In this document: positions 10,936 to 19,954 of the stretch, in pieces
Layout of the letters: each line of letters opens with the position of its first letter
Numbering within the stretch: the stretch's first letter is position 1
Assembly: GCF_035920445.1 (NCBI RefSeq)
Contig: NZ_CP109162.1
Location: 2,852,001 to 2,916,000 of the forward strand
Reading direction: 5' to 3'
Source: Nocardia sp. NBC_01730
GTDB lineage: Bacteria > Actinomycetota > Actinomycetes > Mycobacteriales > Mycobacteriaceae
DNA: 64,000 nucleotides
Program-made: the position numbers and the translations under genes
Notes under the pieces: model-generated
Told to the model about the DNA's origin: nothing
Seen by the model: only the letters and a program-made list of their open reading frames with translations
Database searches by the model: none

Positions 10936-12513
10936 ATGGCTGGTACAGCATCCACGGGAAAACCAGCGGCGATCGCCTGGAAGAACCCGCTCCGCGACAA
11001 GCGGGACAAACGACTCCCGCGCATCGCGGGGCCGTGCAGCATGGTGATCTTCGGCGTCACCGGTGATCTGTCCCGGAAGAAACTGATGCCGGCCATCTAC
11101 GACTTGGCGAACCGGGGGCTGCTACCCCCGGGCTTCGCCTTGGTCGGCTTCGCCCGCCGTGACTACACGGACGAGGACTTCGCCGCGGTCGTCCTCGACG
11201 CGGTGCGGTCGCACGCGCGCACCCCTTTCCGTCAGGAGGTCTGGGACCAGCTCGCCGAGGGGATCCGATTCGTGCAGGGCAGCTTCGATGACGACGCGGC
11301 GTTCGCCGTCCTCGCCGACACCCTGGCCACTCTGGACAAGGAGCGCGGTACCGGCGGCAATCACGCCTTCTACCTGTCGATTCCGCCGAACATGTTCCCC
11401 GTCGTGCTCGATCAGCTCTCCGAATACGGGATGGCACAGCCGACCGGCACCGACGACACGGGCCGCAAACCGTGGCGGCGCGTGGTGATCGAGAAGCCTT
11501 TCGGGCATGACCTGGAAAGCGCCCAGGAACTCAACGCGCTGGTCAACCGGGTATTCCCGGAAGAGACGGTGTTCCGCATCGACCACTATCTCGGCAAGGA
11601 GACGGTGCAGAACATCCTGGCACTGCGCTTCGCCAACCAGCTGTTCGACCCGATCTGGAATGCCAACTACGTCGACCACGTGCAGATCACCATGGCCGAG
11701 GACATCGGATTGGGCGGGCGCGCAGGCTATTACGACGGCATCGGCGCTGCGCGCGACGTGATCCAGAACCATTTGCTGCAGCTGCTCGCGCTCACCGCCA
11801 TGGAGGAGCCGATCAGCTTCGAACCCAAGCAACTGCAGACCGAGAAGATCAAAGTGCTTTCGGCGACCAAGCTCGTCGAGCCGCTGGACGAGACCACCGC
11901 GCGCGGCCAGTACGCAGAGGGCTGGCAGGGCGGCGAGCACGTGGTGGGCTTGCTGGACGAGGAAGGGTTCGACCCGCAGTCGCGCACCGAGACCTATGCC
12001 GCGATCACCCTCGAGGTCGACACCCGCCGCTGGGCAAGCGTCCCGTTCTACCTGCGCACCGGAAAACGGCTGGGCCGCAGGGTGTCCGAGATCGCGGTGA
12101 TCTTCAAGCGGGCGCCGCACTTGCCGTTCGATCAGACCATGACCGAGGAACTGGGGCAGAACGCGCTGGTCATCCGGGTACAGCCGGACGAAGGCATCAC
12201 CATGCGGTTCGGCTCGAAGGTGCCAGGCTCCGGCATGGAAGTACGTGACGTCAACATGGACTTCAGCTACGGCGAGGCGTTCACCGAGTCCTCCCCCGAG
12301 GCCTACGAGCGCCTGATCCTCGACGTGCTGCTCGGGGTGCCGTCGCTGTTCCCGGTGAACGCGGAGGTCGAATTGTCCTGGCGCATTCTGGATCCGGCGC
12401 TCGAGCGCTGGGCGACCGAAGGCAAACCGGAGCCGTACGAAGCGGGCACCTGGGGTCCCCCCTCCGCCGACGAGATACTCGCCCGCACCGGGCGCGAATG
12501 GCGGCGACCGTGA
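10936..12513 (+). CDS. zwf: Glucose-6-phosphate 1-dehydrogenase
   Basis: Catalyses the first, NADP-reducing step of the oxidative pentose phosphate pathway. It has 525 residues. The NADP site is FGVTGDLSRKKL (39-50), followed by EKPFGHD and the active-site signature RIDHYLGKE (214-222) with its catalytic histidine at 217. The C-terminal half carries the usual substrate-binding beta sheet. Its stop overlaps the start of opcA, whose product is its assembly/activity partner in actinobacteria and cyanobacteria. Confidence 0.97.
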   Translation: MAGTASTGKPAAIAWKNPLRDKRDKRLPRIAGPCSMVIFGVTGDLSRKKLMPAIYDLANRGLLPPGFALVGFARRDYTDEDFAAVVLDAVRSHARTPFRQEVWDQLAEGIRFVQGSFDDDAAFAVLADTLATLDKERGTGGNHAFYLSIPPNMFPVVLDQLSEYGMAQPTGTDDTGRKPWRRVVIEKPFGHDLESAQELNALVNRVFPEETVFRIDHYLGKETVQNILALRFANQLFDPIWNANYVDHVQITMAEDIGLGGRAGYYDGIGAARDVIQNHLLQLLALTAMEEPISFEPKQLQTEKIKVLSATKLVEPLDETTARGQYAEGWQGGEHVVGLLDEEGFDPQSRTETYAAITLEVDTRRWASVPFYLRTGKRLGRRVSEIAVIFKRAPHLPFDQTMTEELGQNALVIRVQPDEGITMRFGSKVPGSGMEVRDVNMDFSYGEAFTESSPEAYERLILDVLLGVPSLFPVNAEVELSWRILDPALERWATEGKPEPYEAGTWGPPSADEILARTGREWRRP

Positions 12514-13418
12514 TCATCGACATGCCGGAGACCACGACCGGCGAGGTCACAAAACGCTTGGTGCAGCTACGCGAGAGCAACGGCGTGATCACCATGGGCC
12601 GGGTGCTCACCCTGGTGGTGTGCACGCTGGACAGCTCCGAGGCCGAAGACGCGATCGACGCCGCGAACGACGCCAGCCGCGAGCATCCCTGTCGCGTCGT
12701 GGTGCTCGCGCGCGGCGACCGGGAGGCCGCGACCCGACTGGACGCGCAGATCCGCGTTGGCGGCGACGCGGGCGCGGCGGAGGTGATAGTGCTTCGGCTG
12801 CAAGGTGATCTGGTCAACCACGAGAACAGCGTCGTCATCCCGTTCCTGCTGCCGGACACGCCGGTGGTCGCCTGGTGGCCGCGCGGCGCACCGGAGTTCC
12901 CGTCCAGGGACGCGGTGGGTCGTCTGGCGACCCGGCGCATCACCGACGCCACGTTCGCGGCCGACCCGCAGGCGACGATCAAGAAGCGACTCGCCTCCTA
13001 CGCGAGCGGCGACACCGACCTGGCCTGGAGCCGGATCACCTACTGGCGCGCGCTGCTGGCCGCCGCGTTGGACGAACCGCCGTTCCAACCGGTGGAGTCG
13101 GTGACGGTGTCCGGGCTACGCAACGAACCCGCACTGGACATGCTGGCAGGCTGGCTGGCCGCCCGGCTCGGCTGCCCGGTTCGCCGCCGCTCGGGCGCGC
13201 TGCGCGTGGAAGTACACCGCCCGTCGGTCGACTTCGCGATCGAGCGGCCGCAGACCGGCCGCACCGCGACGGTCACCCGCACCGGCGACCCGGATCAGCG
13301 GATCGCACTGGCGCGCAGGGAGACTCGCGACTGCCTCGCCGAGGAACTACGCAGGCTGGATGCCGACGATATCTACGCGGAGGCCCTGGCCGGAATCGAG
13401 AAGGTGAGCTATGAGTGA
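12510..13418 (+). CDS. opcA: Glucose-6-phosphate dehydrogenase assembly protein OpcA
   Basis: OpcA family protein that associates with and activates Zwf. I chose the GTG at 12510, giving 302 residues, because it overlaps the zwf stop as GTGA and because mycobacterial OpcA, as I recall it, begins with the same (V/M)I(I/V)D(M/L)P(E/D)TTT motif. An ATG at 12498 would add four residues. Conserved family segments include GRVLTLVV near 29 and PDTPVVAWWPRGAP near 115. It overlaps pgl by 8 bp at its other end, so zwf, opcA and pgl are translationally coupled. Confidence 0.93.
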   Translation: MIIDMPETTTGEVTKRLVQLRESNGVITMGRVLTLVVCTLDSSEAEDAIDAANDASREHPCRVVVLARGDREAATRLDAQIRVGGDAGAAEVIVLRLQGDLVNHENSVVIPFLLPDTPVVAWWPRGAPEFPSRDAVGRLATRRITDATFAADPQATIKKRLASYASGDTDLAWSRITYWRALLAAALDEPPFQPVESVTVSGLRNEPALDMLAGWLAARLGCPVRRRSGALRVEVHRPSVDFAIERPQTGRTATVTRTGDPDQRIALARRETRDCLAEELRRLDADDIYAEALAGIEKVSYE

Positions 13419-14166
13419 CCACACCGATTCGGAATTCCCCAGTGACACCGTCGAGGTCCATCTCGACGCCGACGCGCTGGTCGCCGCCGCGGCGGCACGA
13501 TTTGTCGCGATCGTCGTCGCGGCCCAAGCCGAGCGCGGCTCCGCGTCGGTGGTGCTGACCGGCGGCGGGACCGGAATCGGACTGCTCGAACAAGTGCGCA
13601 AGACGCCCGGCGATATCGACTGGTCCCGGCTCGACGTGTTCTGGGGCGACGAGCGTTTCGTCCCCACCGGCGATCCGGAGCGCAACGATCTACAGGCCAG
13701 GCAAGTACTGCTCGACCACGTGCCGCTGGACTCGGCGCGGGTGCATCCGGTGGCATCCTCCGACGGTGAATACCCCGACCCGGTCGAGGCCGCCGCCGAG
13801 TACTCCGCGGCCGTGCATGCCTATCTCGCCGAGCACGGAGCGTTCGACCTGCATTTGCTCGGTATGGGCGGAGAAGGCCACGTGAACTCGCTGTTCCCCC
13901 ACACCGACGCGGTGCGTGCGGAGCACGAACTCGTTGTCGCCGTGACGGATTCGCCGAAGCCGCCGCCGGTCCGGGTGACCCTGACCCTGCCCGCCATCCG
14001 CCGCGCCCGCCACGTGGTGCTGGTGGTGGGCGGCGCGGCCAAGGCCGAGGCGGTCGCCGCCGCCATCGCCGGTGCGGATCCGGTGGACATTCCGGCAGCG
14101 GGCGCCATGGGTACCGACTCCACCACGTGGCTGCTGGATCAGGACGCCGCGGCAGCGTTGCGCTGA
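13411..14166 (+). CDS. pgl: 6-phosphogluconolactonase
   Basis: Hydrolyses 6-phosphogluconolactone made by Zwf. It has 251 residues of the NagB/Pgl fold. Recognisable stretches are VVLTGGGTGIGLLEQ (about 47-61), FWGDERFVP (about 71-79), the RNDLQARQVLLDHVP region, and LLGMGGEGHVNSLFP (about 149-163), where most family members have DGH rather than EGH. It is the last gene of the pentose-phosphate operon and overlaps opcA by 8 bp. Confidence 0.94.
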   Translation: MSDHTDSEFPSDTVEVHLDADALVAAAAARFVAIVVAAQAERGSASVVLTGGGTGIGLLEQVRKTPGDIDWSRLDVFWGDERFVPTGDPERNDLQARQVLLDHVPLDSARVHPVASSDGEYPDPVEAAAEYSAAVHAYLAEHGAFDLHLLGMGGEGHVNSLFPHTDAVRAEHELVVAVTDSPKPPPVRVTLTLPAIRRARHVVLVVGGAAKAEAVAAAIAGADPVDIPAAGAMGTDSTTWLLDQDAAAALR

Positions 14167-14210
14167 CCGTAAGTCGGCCGACCGGCGGAGTTCTACGGGA
14201 TGATCTTTCG

Positions 14211-16523
14211 ATGACCGATCAGGCAGTGGATCTGGACGAGCGGTTTCGCACCGCGATCTCGGCGCTCACCCCGCAGCCGAAGCGCCCGGCGAGTCAGTCG
14301 ATCGAGCCGGGCAGCGCGATCACGGGTGAGGCGTGCCTCGCGCTGTTCGAATCGCAGGCGACGAGCAGACATCTCGACCTAGCGGCACGCCGGCTCGGCA
14401 GTGCCCGGCGCGGCTACTACAGCATCGGGTCCTCTGGTCACGAAGGCAATGCGGCGCTGGCCGCTGTCCTGCGGGTCACCGATCCCGCCCTGCTGCATTA
14501 CCGGTCTGGGGCATTCTTCGTGCACCGGGCCCGCCAGGTGCGCGGCCTCGACCCGATCCGGGACGTGTTGCTCGGTGTGGTCGCCGCGGCGGCGGATCCG
14601 ATTTCCGGTGGGCGGCACAAGGTCTTCGGCAGCGCGGCGGCGAACGTCATCCCGCAGACCTCCACGATCGCCTCGCACCTTCCGCGCGCGGTCGGGCTGG
14701 CGTTCGCGATCGACCGTGCGGCTCGGCTCGGCGTGTCCGCACAGTGGCCGCCGGATTCGGTGGTGCTGTGCAGTTTCGGTGACGCATCGGCGAACCACTC
14801 CACGGCGGCGGGCGCGATCAACGCCGCGATACACACCGCACACCAAGGGATTTCGATGCCGATCCTGTTCGTCTGCGAGGACAACGGTATCGGGATCAGC
14901 GTGCCGACGCCGCCGGACTGGATCGAGCAAGCGTACGGCGATCGGCCCGGCCTGGCGTTTTTCAGCGCGGACGGATGCGACGCGCGCGACGCACTGACGG
15001 CCGGAGCCGCCGCCGCGCAGTGGGTTCGGGACCGCCGCACGCCCGCGTTCCTGCGGCTGCGGACCGTTCGCTTGCTGGGCCACGCGGGTTCGGACGTCGA
15101 AGCGGCCTACCGCCGCCCCGCGGACATCGCCGCCGACCTGCTGCTCGATCCGGTGCCGGCGACGGCGCGGCTGCTGATCGCCGCCGGTGTGGCGACGCCC
15201 GCCGAGATCCTCGAGCGGTACCACGACCTGGGCCACCGGGTGACCGCGATGGCCGAACTCGTCTGGCGTGAGCCGAAACTCACCTCCGCCGAGGCGGTGA
15301 CCGCCCCGATCGGAGCGTCCCGCACCGCGCTGGTGCGCGCCGATGTGCTCCGGATCAACGCACTCCCGGCCGGCGCGGAACCCAGCCGAGAATCACCGGG
15401 TAGCGCCGCAGCACAGCTTGGTGCGAACAGAGCGACGCCGCCGGACAATCCGACAACCCTCGCCCAAGCGATCAATCACACGCTCGCGGATCTGCTGGCC
15501 CGCGATCGAGACGTGCTCGTCTTCGGGGAGGATGTCGGCCGCAAAGGCGGGGTGTACGGCGTGACGAAGGGGTTGCAGAAGACATTCGGTGCGCGCCGCG
15601 TGTTCGACACCCTGCTGGACGAGCAGAGCGTCCTCGGCACCGCGCTCGGCGCGGGACTGGCCGGATTCGTGCCGATCCCGGAGATCCAGTACCTCGCCTA
15701 CGTGCACAACGCCGCCGACCAGCTGCGTGGCGAAGCGGCCACGCTGTCGTTCTTCTCCGATGGCCGCTACCGGAACCCGATGGTGGTCCGGATCGCCGGG
15801 TACGCCTACCAGAAGGGCTTCGGCGGCCACTTTCACAACGACAACTCGATCGCGGCGCTGCGCGACATCCCCGGCTTGATCATCGCGTCCCCCTCCCGCG
15901 CCGACGACGCCGCGGCCATGCTGCGCACTTGTGTTTCCGCGGCCAGGGTGGACGGCAGGGTATGTCTGTACCTGGAGCCCATCGCGCTTTATCACACCCG
16001 CGACCTGCACCGGCCCGGCGACGACGGCTGGCTCGCACGCGCGACGCCCGCCGAGCACGTCGAGATCGGCCGGGCCCGCGTCTACGGCGACGGCGCCGAC
16101 CTGACCCTCGTCAGCTTCGCAAACGGCGTGCCGATGAGCCTGCGCGTCGCGCACCGCTTGGCCCAGCGCGGCCTCCGCGCACGCGTGCTCGACCTGCGCT
16201 GGCTCGCGCCGCTGCCGGTGGACGATCTGCTCCAGCACGCACTCGCGACCGGCCGTGTCCTGGTCGCGGACGAAACCCGCCACAGCGGCGGCGTGTCTGA
16301 GGCGGTGTGCGCCGCTCTGATCGACGCGGGTTTCGAGGGGCGCGTCGCACGGGTCACCAGCGAGGACAGTTTCGTCCCGCTGGGACCGGCTGCCGACACG
16401 GTGCTGCTCGACGAGACCAAGATCGAGACCGCGGCGGGCGAACTCCTCGGCGAGGTAACCCACGCGGGCCCGCGGCACGCCGGAGCGCGGGGTTCCCGGG
16501 AATTCGATTCGACGGGGGAATAG
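14211..16523 (+). CDS. Fused alpha/beta thiamine-dependent 2-oxoacid dehydrogenase E1
   Basis: Single 771-residue chain joining an E1-alpha and an E1-beta subunit of a branched-chain-type 2-oxoacid dehydrogenase. The alpha half has SIGSSGHEGNAAL and the TPP motif GDASANHSTAAGAIN (about 190-204) ending at EDNGIGI; GDA replaces the usual GDG. The beta half starts near 430 with VFGEDVGRKGGVYGVTKGL and contains PEIQYLAYVHNAADQLRGE and GGFGGHFHNDNS. It decarboxylates a 2-oxoacid, probably branched-chain, but no E2 or E3 gene is near. I start at the ATG at 14211; the frame is open 28 codons upstream but overlaps pgl. It follows pgl by 44 bp. Confidence 0.85.
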   Translation: MTDQAVDLDERFRTAISALTPQPKRPASQSIEPGSAITGEACLALFESQATSRHLDLAARRLGSARRGYYSIGSSGHEGNAALAAVLRVTDPALLHYRSGAFFVHRARQVRGLDPIRDVLLGVVAAAADPISGGRHKVFGSAAANVIPQTSTIASHLPRAVGLAFAIDRAARLGVSAQWPPDSVVLCSFGDASANHSTAAGAINAAIHTAHQGISMPILFVCEDNGIGISVPTPPDWIEQAYGDRPGLAFFSADGCDARDALTAGAAAAQWVRDRRTPAFLRLRTVRLLGHAGSDVEAAYRRPADIAADLLLDPVPATARLLIAAGVATPAEILERYHDLGHRVTAMAELVWREPKLTSAEAVTAPIGASRTALVRADVLRINALPAGAEPSRESPGSAAAQLGANRATPPDNPTTLAQAINHTLADLLARDRDVLVFGEDVGRKGGVYGVTKGLQKTFGARRVFDTLLDEQSVLGTALGAGLAGFVPIPEIQYLAYVHNAADQLRGEAATLSFFSDGRYRNPMVVRIAGYAYQKGFGGHFHNDNSIAALRDIPGLIIASPSRADDAAAMLRTCVSAARVDGRVCLYLEPIALYHTRDLHRPGDDGWLARATPAEHVEIGRARVYGDGADLTLVSFANGVPMSLRVAHRLAQRGLRARVLDLRWLAPLPVDDLLQHALATGRVLVADETRHSGGVSEAVCAALIDAGFEGRVARVTSEDSFVPLGPAADTVLLDETKIETAAGELLGEVTHAGPRHAGARGSREFDSTGE

Positions 16524-16571
16524 TGGAAATACAGTGATAGTGACGGTGACCAGTAGCGGAAGGGCACGGCG

Positions 16572-17051
16572 ATGACCACGATGTCCATGCTCGGCGAGGT
16601 ACGGCCGGAGCACGAGCACACAACGGACGGCGATCTGGTGCTCCTGCACTATCTGCGATCCTTCCGCAAGCCGGTGCTCGAGGTGTGGTCGGCGGCTACC
16701 GAGCGCGGCCAGCTCACCCGCTGGCTCGGCGCCGTCACCGGCGGCAACGGCAACCTCACCATCGAACCGCTCGACGGCCCGGTCTCCGGTCCGATCGCAG
16801 TGCGCGTCGACCACTGCCAGGCACCGCACGAATTGGTCGTACACATCGACGGTTGCCTGCTCGAGGTCCATATGAACCAGGTCGGCGTGGTCACCACCGT
16901 CGAACTGACCCGCCGCCACGTCTGCCCCGCCGACGTCGGCGCCATCGGCCCCCGCTGGCAGTATCTGCTCGACCGCCTCACGGCCTACCTCGACTACCAG
17001 CCCCTGCCCTGCTGGTCCGACTACCCGAAGCTGACCGCGGAATACCAGTAG
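16572..17051 (+). CDS. START/SRPBCC-like (AHSA1 type) small protein
   Basis: Soluble 159-residue protein with the polarity pattern of an SRPBCC/AHSA1 ligand-binding fold: YLRSFRKPVLEVWSAATERG (about 28-47) with an early helix, then QLTRWLGAV, then a run of beta strands and a C-terminal helix around WQYLLDRLTAYLDY. Ligand unknown. It follows the E1 gene by 48 bp in the same direction and is convergent with the next gene, with 8 bp between stops. Confidence 0.6.
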   Translation: MTTMSMLGEVRPEHEHTTDGDLVLLHYLRSFRKPVLEVWSAATERGQLTRWLGAVTGGNGNLTIEPLDGPVSGPIAVRVDHCQAPHELVVHIDGCLLEVHMNQVGVVTTVELTRRHVCPADVGAIGPRWQYLLDRLTAYLDYQPLPCWSDYPKLTAEYQ

Positions 17052-17059
17052 ATCACTGC

Positions 17060-17662
17060 TCAGAAGAAGAACCCGGCGATACCCCAACCGGGGCGGGCCT
17101 GGGCCTCCCTGATCCATGCGATACAGGATTCGATGGCGGCCAGCACCTCGTGGTCGATCTCTTCGCGCTGTGGTGGCGTGGTCGATTCCCACTGGACCAG
17201 GGCTTCAGCACATTGCTCAGGGGTCCATTCGCCGTAGCCGGGCAGGTCGTCGGGCTGGGGCAGTGCGGGTGGCAGCGAGTGGTACATGAAGGCGCGGACG
17301 CTGATCGCCTTGATGCCGAGCGTGGCCAGCCCGTCATCGATGTGATCGAGCCAGCGACCGCGGAACGCGGAGAAGTACCGGTTGTCCACGAACCTGCCGT
17401 AGAACTGGCAGATCGTTTGGTAGGCATAGCCGTATTGGAACCCGTATGACGGGTCGAAAGGGCCGCCCCCGATGACGGCGCGCACCGCGTCGTAGCGGGT
17501 GGGTGCGCCGTTCGCGATCTCCTCAGCGAACCAGTCGTCGTCGTGGGTCAGCTGGGCCTTGAACCGGCCGCCGATCATGCGCCGGAGCTTGTCGTCCCTG
17601 GACCCGATGGCGCCCTTGATCCGGTCCAGTTCGACGACATAGATGCTCAGGCAATAGCTCAT
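17060..17662 (-). CDS. Conserved hypothetical protein, 200 aa (possibly DUF7691-like)
   Basis: Soluble protein beginning MSYCLSIYVVELDRIKGAIG and rich in aromatic and acidic residues, with GFQYGYAYQTICQFYGRF (about 95-112), GYGEWTPEQC and a hydrophobic end GIAGFFF. I recall similar proteins of about 200 residues with the same two ends in streptomycetes, annotated as a domain of unknown function, but cannot confirm the family number. No catalytic motif is obvious. It is a single-gene unit. Confidence 0.65.
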   Translation of the reverse strand: MSYCLSIYVVELDRIKGAIGSRDDKLRRMIGGRFKAQLTHDDDWFAEEIANGAPTRYDAVRAVIGGGPFDPSYGFQYGYAYQTICQFYGRFVDNRYFSAFRGRWLDHIDDGLATLGIKAISVRAFMYHSLPPALPQPDDLPGYGEWTPEQCAEALVQWESTTPPQREEIDHEVLAAIESCIAWIREAQARPGWGIAGFFF

Positions 17663-17723
17663 TCAGGAGACACTAGCGGTGGTCACCGACAATGAACGGC
17701 CCTCCGTGCGAAGGTGTTTCGAC

Positions 17724-18713
17724 TCAGGCCGGGATGCCGGACGGGTGCGCGACGAGGTGGCGCAGATAGCCGGTGATCAGCCTGTTGACCTCCTCGGCGC
17801 GTTCCAGCTGCACCAGGTGGCCCGCGTTCGCGATCTCGGTCACTTCACGCAGGTCGGGGACGTGCTCACGCATGGTCGTCAGCGGGTCTCGGCCGCTGAA
17901 GCCTTCCATGTCGGGGTCGCGATCGCCGTACAGGAAGTAAGCCGGGACGGTGACCTTCGCTCCCGCGTAGTCGGCCGTCAGTTCCCAGTTGCGATCCAGG
18001 CTTCGGTACCAGTTCAATCCGCCGGTGAACCCGGTGCGCTCGAAATCCTGTGCCAGAGTCTCCAATTCGTCCTCGCCCAGCCACCGCCACGGCAGTGCGG
18101 GGGCTGTGGGAAGCACGTCGAGGTAGCCGTTGCCTGCTGCCGGGAAACGCCAGGTGTCCAGGTAGTGGTAGTCGGCGCTGAGGGCGTGGTACACGCGGGC
18201 AAGGAATTCGCGCGGACGCGCGCCGAGCTCCGCGTCGGCGACGCCTGGTGCCTGAAAGTAGTCCAGGTGCAGGAAGTGTCGCGCGGCCGCCTTCGCCCAC
18301 AGCTGTGAGGGCGCTCGCGGTGGACGCGGTGCGAACGGGTTGTTCAGGACGATGATGCCGCGCACCCGCTCCGGTGCCCGCAGCGCCAGCTCCCACACCA
18401 GCGCGGCGCCGAAGTCCAGTCCGACGAACACCGCCTGCTCGGCGCCGAGGTCGTCGAGCAAACCCAGCAGGTCCTCGCACACCGCACGATTCGTGTATGC
18501 CTCGAGTTCGGCGGGGACCTCGGTCTGCCCGTAGCCGCGCAGGTCCGGCGCGATGGCGCGATAGCCCGCCGCGGCGACCGCGGGCAGCTGGCGGTGCCAG
18601 ATGTACCAGGTGTGCGGGAAGCCGTGGCAGAAGATCACCGACTCGCCCTCCCCCTGCTCGGCGACGTGTATCCGGATGCCGTGGGTCGTCACGAACCGAT
18701 GAGTCAACTCCAC
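17724..18713 (-). CDS. Alpha/beta hydrolase, epoxide-hydrolase-like
   Basis: Soluble alpha/beta hydrolase of 329 residues. The oxyanion motif is HGFP (30-33). The nucleophile elbow is GLDFGA with Asp100 instead of Ser, as in epoxide hydrolases and haloalkane dehalogenases. The acid is Asp266 in YGDRDPD and the base is His299 in NAGHLVQ. The cap domain lies between about 130 and 250. The start is the GTG at 18713 with GGAGG 5 bp upstream; the longer open frame runs into the divergent SDR gene. It shares a 54-bp promoter region containing a KstR-like palindrome with that SDR, so both may belong to a sterol or lipid regulon. Substrate unknown. Confidence 0.82.
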   Translation of the reverse strand: MELTHRFVTTHGIRIHVAEQGEGESVIFCHGFPHTWYIWHRQLPAVAAAGYRAIAPDLRGYGQTEVPAELEAYTNRAVCEDLLGLLDDLGAEQAVFVGLDFGAALVWELALRAPERVRGIIVLNNPFAPRPPRAPSQLWAKAAARHFLHLDYFQAPGVADAELGARPREFLARVYHALSADYHYLDTWRFPAAGNGYLDVLPTAPALPWRWLGEDELETLAQDFERTGFTGGLNWYRSLDRNWELTADYAGAKVTVPAYFLYGDRDPDMEGFSGRDPLTTMREHVPDLREVTEIANAGHLVQLERAEEVNRLITGYLRHLVAHPSGIPA

Positions 18714-18729
18714 TCCGGCCTCCAAAACA

Positions 18730-18743
18730 TAGAACGCGTTCTG
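18730..18743. promoter_or_regulatory. KstR-like operator in the hydrolase/SDR divergent promoter
   Basis: TAGAACGCGTTCTG contains a perfect 12-bp palindrome (18731-18742). It fits the KstR consensus TnnAACnnGTTnnA, as I remember it for the TetR-family repressor of cholesterol genes in mycolic-acid bacteria, at every fixed position except the last A. It sits centrally between the two divergent start codons (18713 and 18768). Confidence 0.55.
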
Positions 18744-18767
18744 GTTTCGCGGTAATGTTCCTGGACC

Positions 18768-19616
18768 GTGAGCGGAATACCCGACGGGCTCGAAGGCAAG
18801 ATCGCGGTAGTCACCGGCGCCAGCCGCGGCATAGGCAAGGGCATCGCGCTGGAATTGGGCGCTGCGGGCGCGACGGTGTTCGTCACCGGGCGCTCGGCGA
18901 CGAAGGGGCGCATACCGGGCACCGTGCACGAAACCGCCGCCGAGATCGACGCGGCGGGCGGGGTCGGGATTCCGTTCGTCTGTGACCACCGGGACGATGA
19001 CGCGGTCGAGCGGCTGTTCGAGCGGATCCGCACCGAGCACGGCCGGCTGGACGTGCTGGTGAACAACGTCTACAACTCCCCTGCCGCGGCACGCTGGCTC
19101 GGCAAGCCGTTCTGGGAGGTGCCGCCCGCGGCGTGGGATGAGAGCTTCGACGTGGGCGTCCGATCACATTACGTGGCAAGCTTCTTCGCCGCGCCGCTGC
19201 TGATCGAGTCGGGCGGGTTGATCGTCAACATCTCCTCCCCGGGCGCACGCAGGTATATGCACAATGCCGTATACGGCGTAGCGAAGACCGCGCTCGACCG
19301 GCTCACCGCCGACATGGCGCACAATCTCGCGGGCACCGACGTGACGGTCGTCTCGGTGTGGCCCGGGATCGTGGACACCGAACTGCTGCAGATGGTTCCG
19401 GCCGACGCAACCGGGCAGCGACTGGTCACCTTGCCCGGCGAAGGGACGTTCGACCTCGCCGAGGCGGAGACGCCCCGCTTCCCGGGCCGCGCGGTCGTCG
19501 CACTGGCCACCGACGCCGGGCGACGCGCACGCACCGGATTGCCCTGGCAGGTGGCGGATCTCGCCGTGGTCTACGGCTTCACCGACATCGACGGACGCGT
19601 TCCCCGCATCGACTGA
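18768..19616 (+). CDS. Short-chain dehydrogenase/reductase (DHRS1-like)
   Basis: Classical SDR oxidoreductase of 282 residues with a GTG start. The cofactor motif is TGASRGIG (16-23), followed by CDHRDD near 65 and NN in VLVNNVYNS. The catalytic Ser is in NISSPG and the Tyr/Lys pair is Y169 and K173 (YGVAK). The C-terminal part around VVSVWPGIVDTELL resembles human DHRS1-type reductases, for which I recall activity on steroids and other carbonyls. The shared KstR-like operator with the divergent hydrolase suggests lipid or steroid metabolism. Confidence 0.85.
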   Translation: MSGIPDGLEGKIAVVTGASRGIGKGIALELGAAGATVFVTGRSATKGRIPGTVHETAAEIDAAGGVGIPFVCDHRDDDAVERLFERIRTEHGRLDVLVNNVYNSPAAARWLGKPFWEVPPAAWDESFDVGVRSHYVASFFAAPLLIESGGLIVNISSPGARRYMHNAVYGVAKTALDRLTADMAHNLAGTDVTVVSVWPGIVDTELLQMVPADATGQRLVTLPGEGTFDLAEAETPRFPGRAVVALATDAGRRARTGLPWQVADLAVVYGFTDIDGRVPRID

Positions 19617-19649
19617 ATCCGCCGCGGCGACATGTGGTGACCGGCCTGG

Positions 19650-19883
19650 TCAGGCGAACTTGATCTCCAGGCCGATGCCGAGAATGGCGATGAGCCAGAT
19701 CGCCCCGGTGAAGATGGTGATGCGGTCGAGGTTCTTCTCCACGACGGTCGAGCCGGACAGGCTGGACTGCACGCCGCCGCCGAACAGGCTGGACAAACCT
19801 CCACCCTTGGCGCGGTGCAGCAGCACCAGCAGCACCAGCAGCACGCTGGTGATGATCAGGAGGATATCCAGGAACATCCGCAT
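19650..19883 (-). CDS. secG: Preprotein translocase subunit SecG
   Basis: Small membrane subunit of the SecYEG channel, 77 residues from the ATG at 19883, matching mycobacterial SecG length. Two transmembrane helices (about 4-22 and 54-73) flank the highly conserved cytoplasmic loop LLHRAKGGGLSSLFGGGVQ and SSLSGSTVVEKNLDR. The frame extends 11 codons upstream without family similarity. It is convergent with the SDR gene. In mycobacteria I recall secG near tpiA; here four genes lie between. Confidence 0.95.
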   Translation of the reverse strand: MRMFLDILLIITSVLLVLLVLLHRAKGGGLSSLFGGGVQSSLSGSTVVEKNLDRITIFTGAIWLIAILGIGLEIKFA

Positions 19884-19954
19884 GCCGGACAGTGTATGCG
19901 GTCGGCGGAATCCCACCGAATCAGGACCGCTCGGCCGCGTCGCCGCCGGTACTG

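Noticed and set aside
13317..13337. Near match of the ribE-ribBA repeat core to a segment of opcA
   Set aside because: It is in frame inside a conserved part of OpcA, so most likely coincidence in GC-rich DNA.
15393..17192. Minus-strand open frame of about 600 codons opposite the fused E1
   Set aside because: Antisense to a clear enzyme gene, with shadow-type composition and no recognisable motif.
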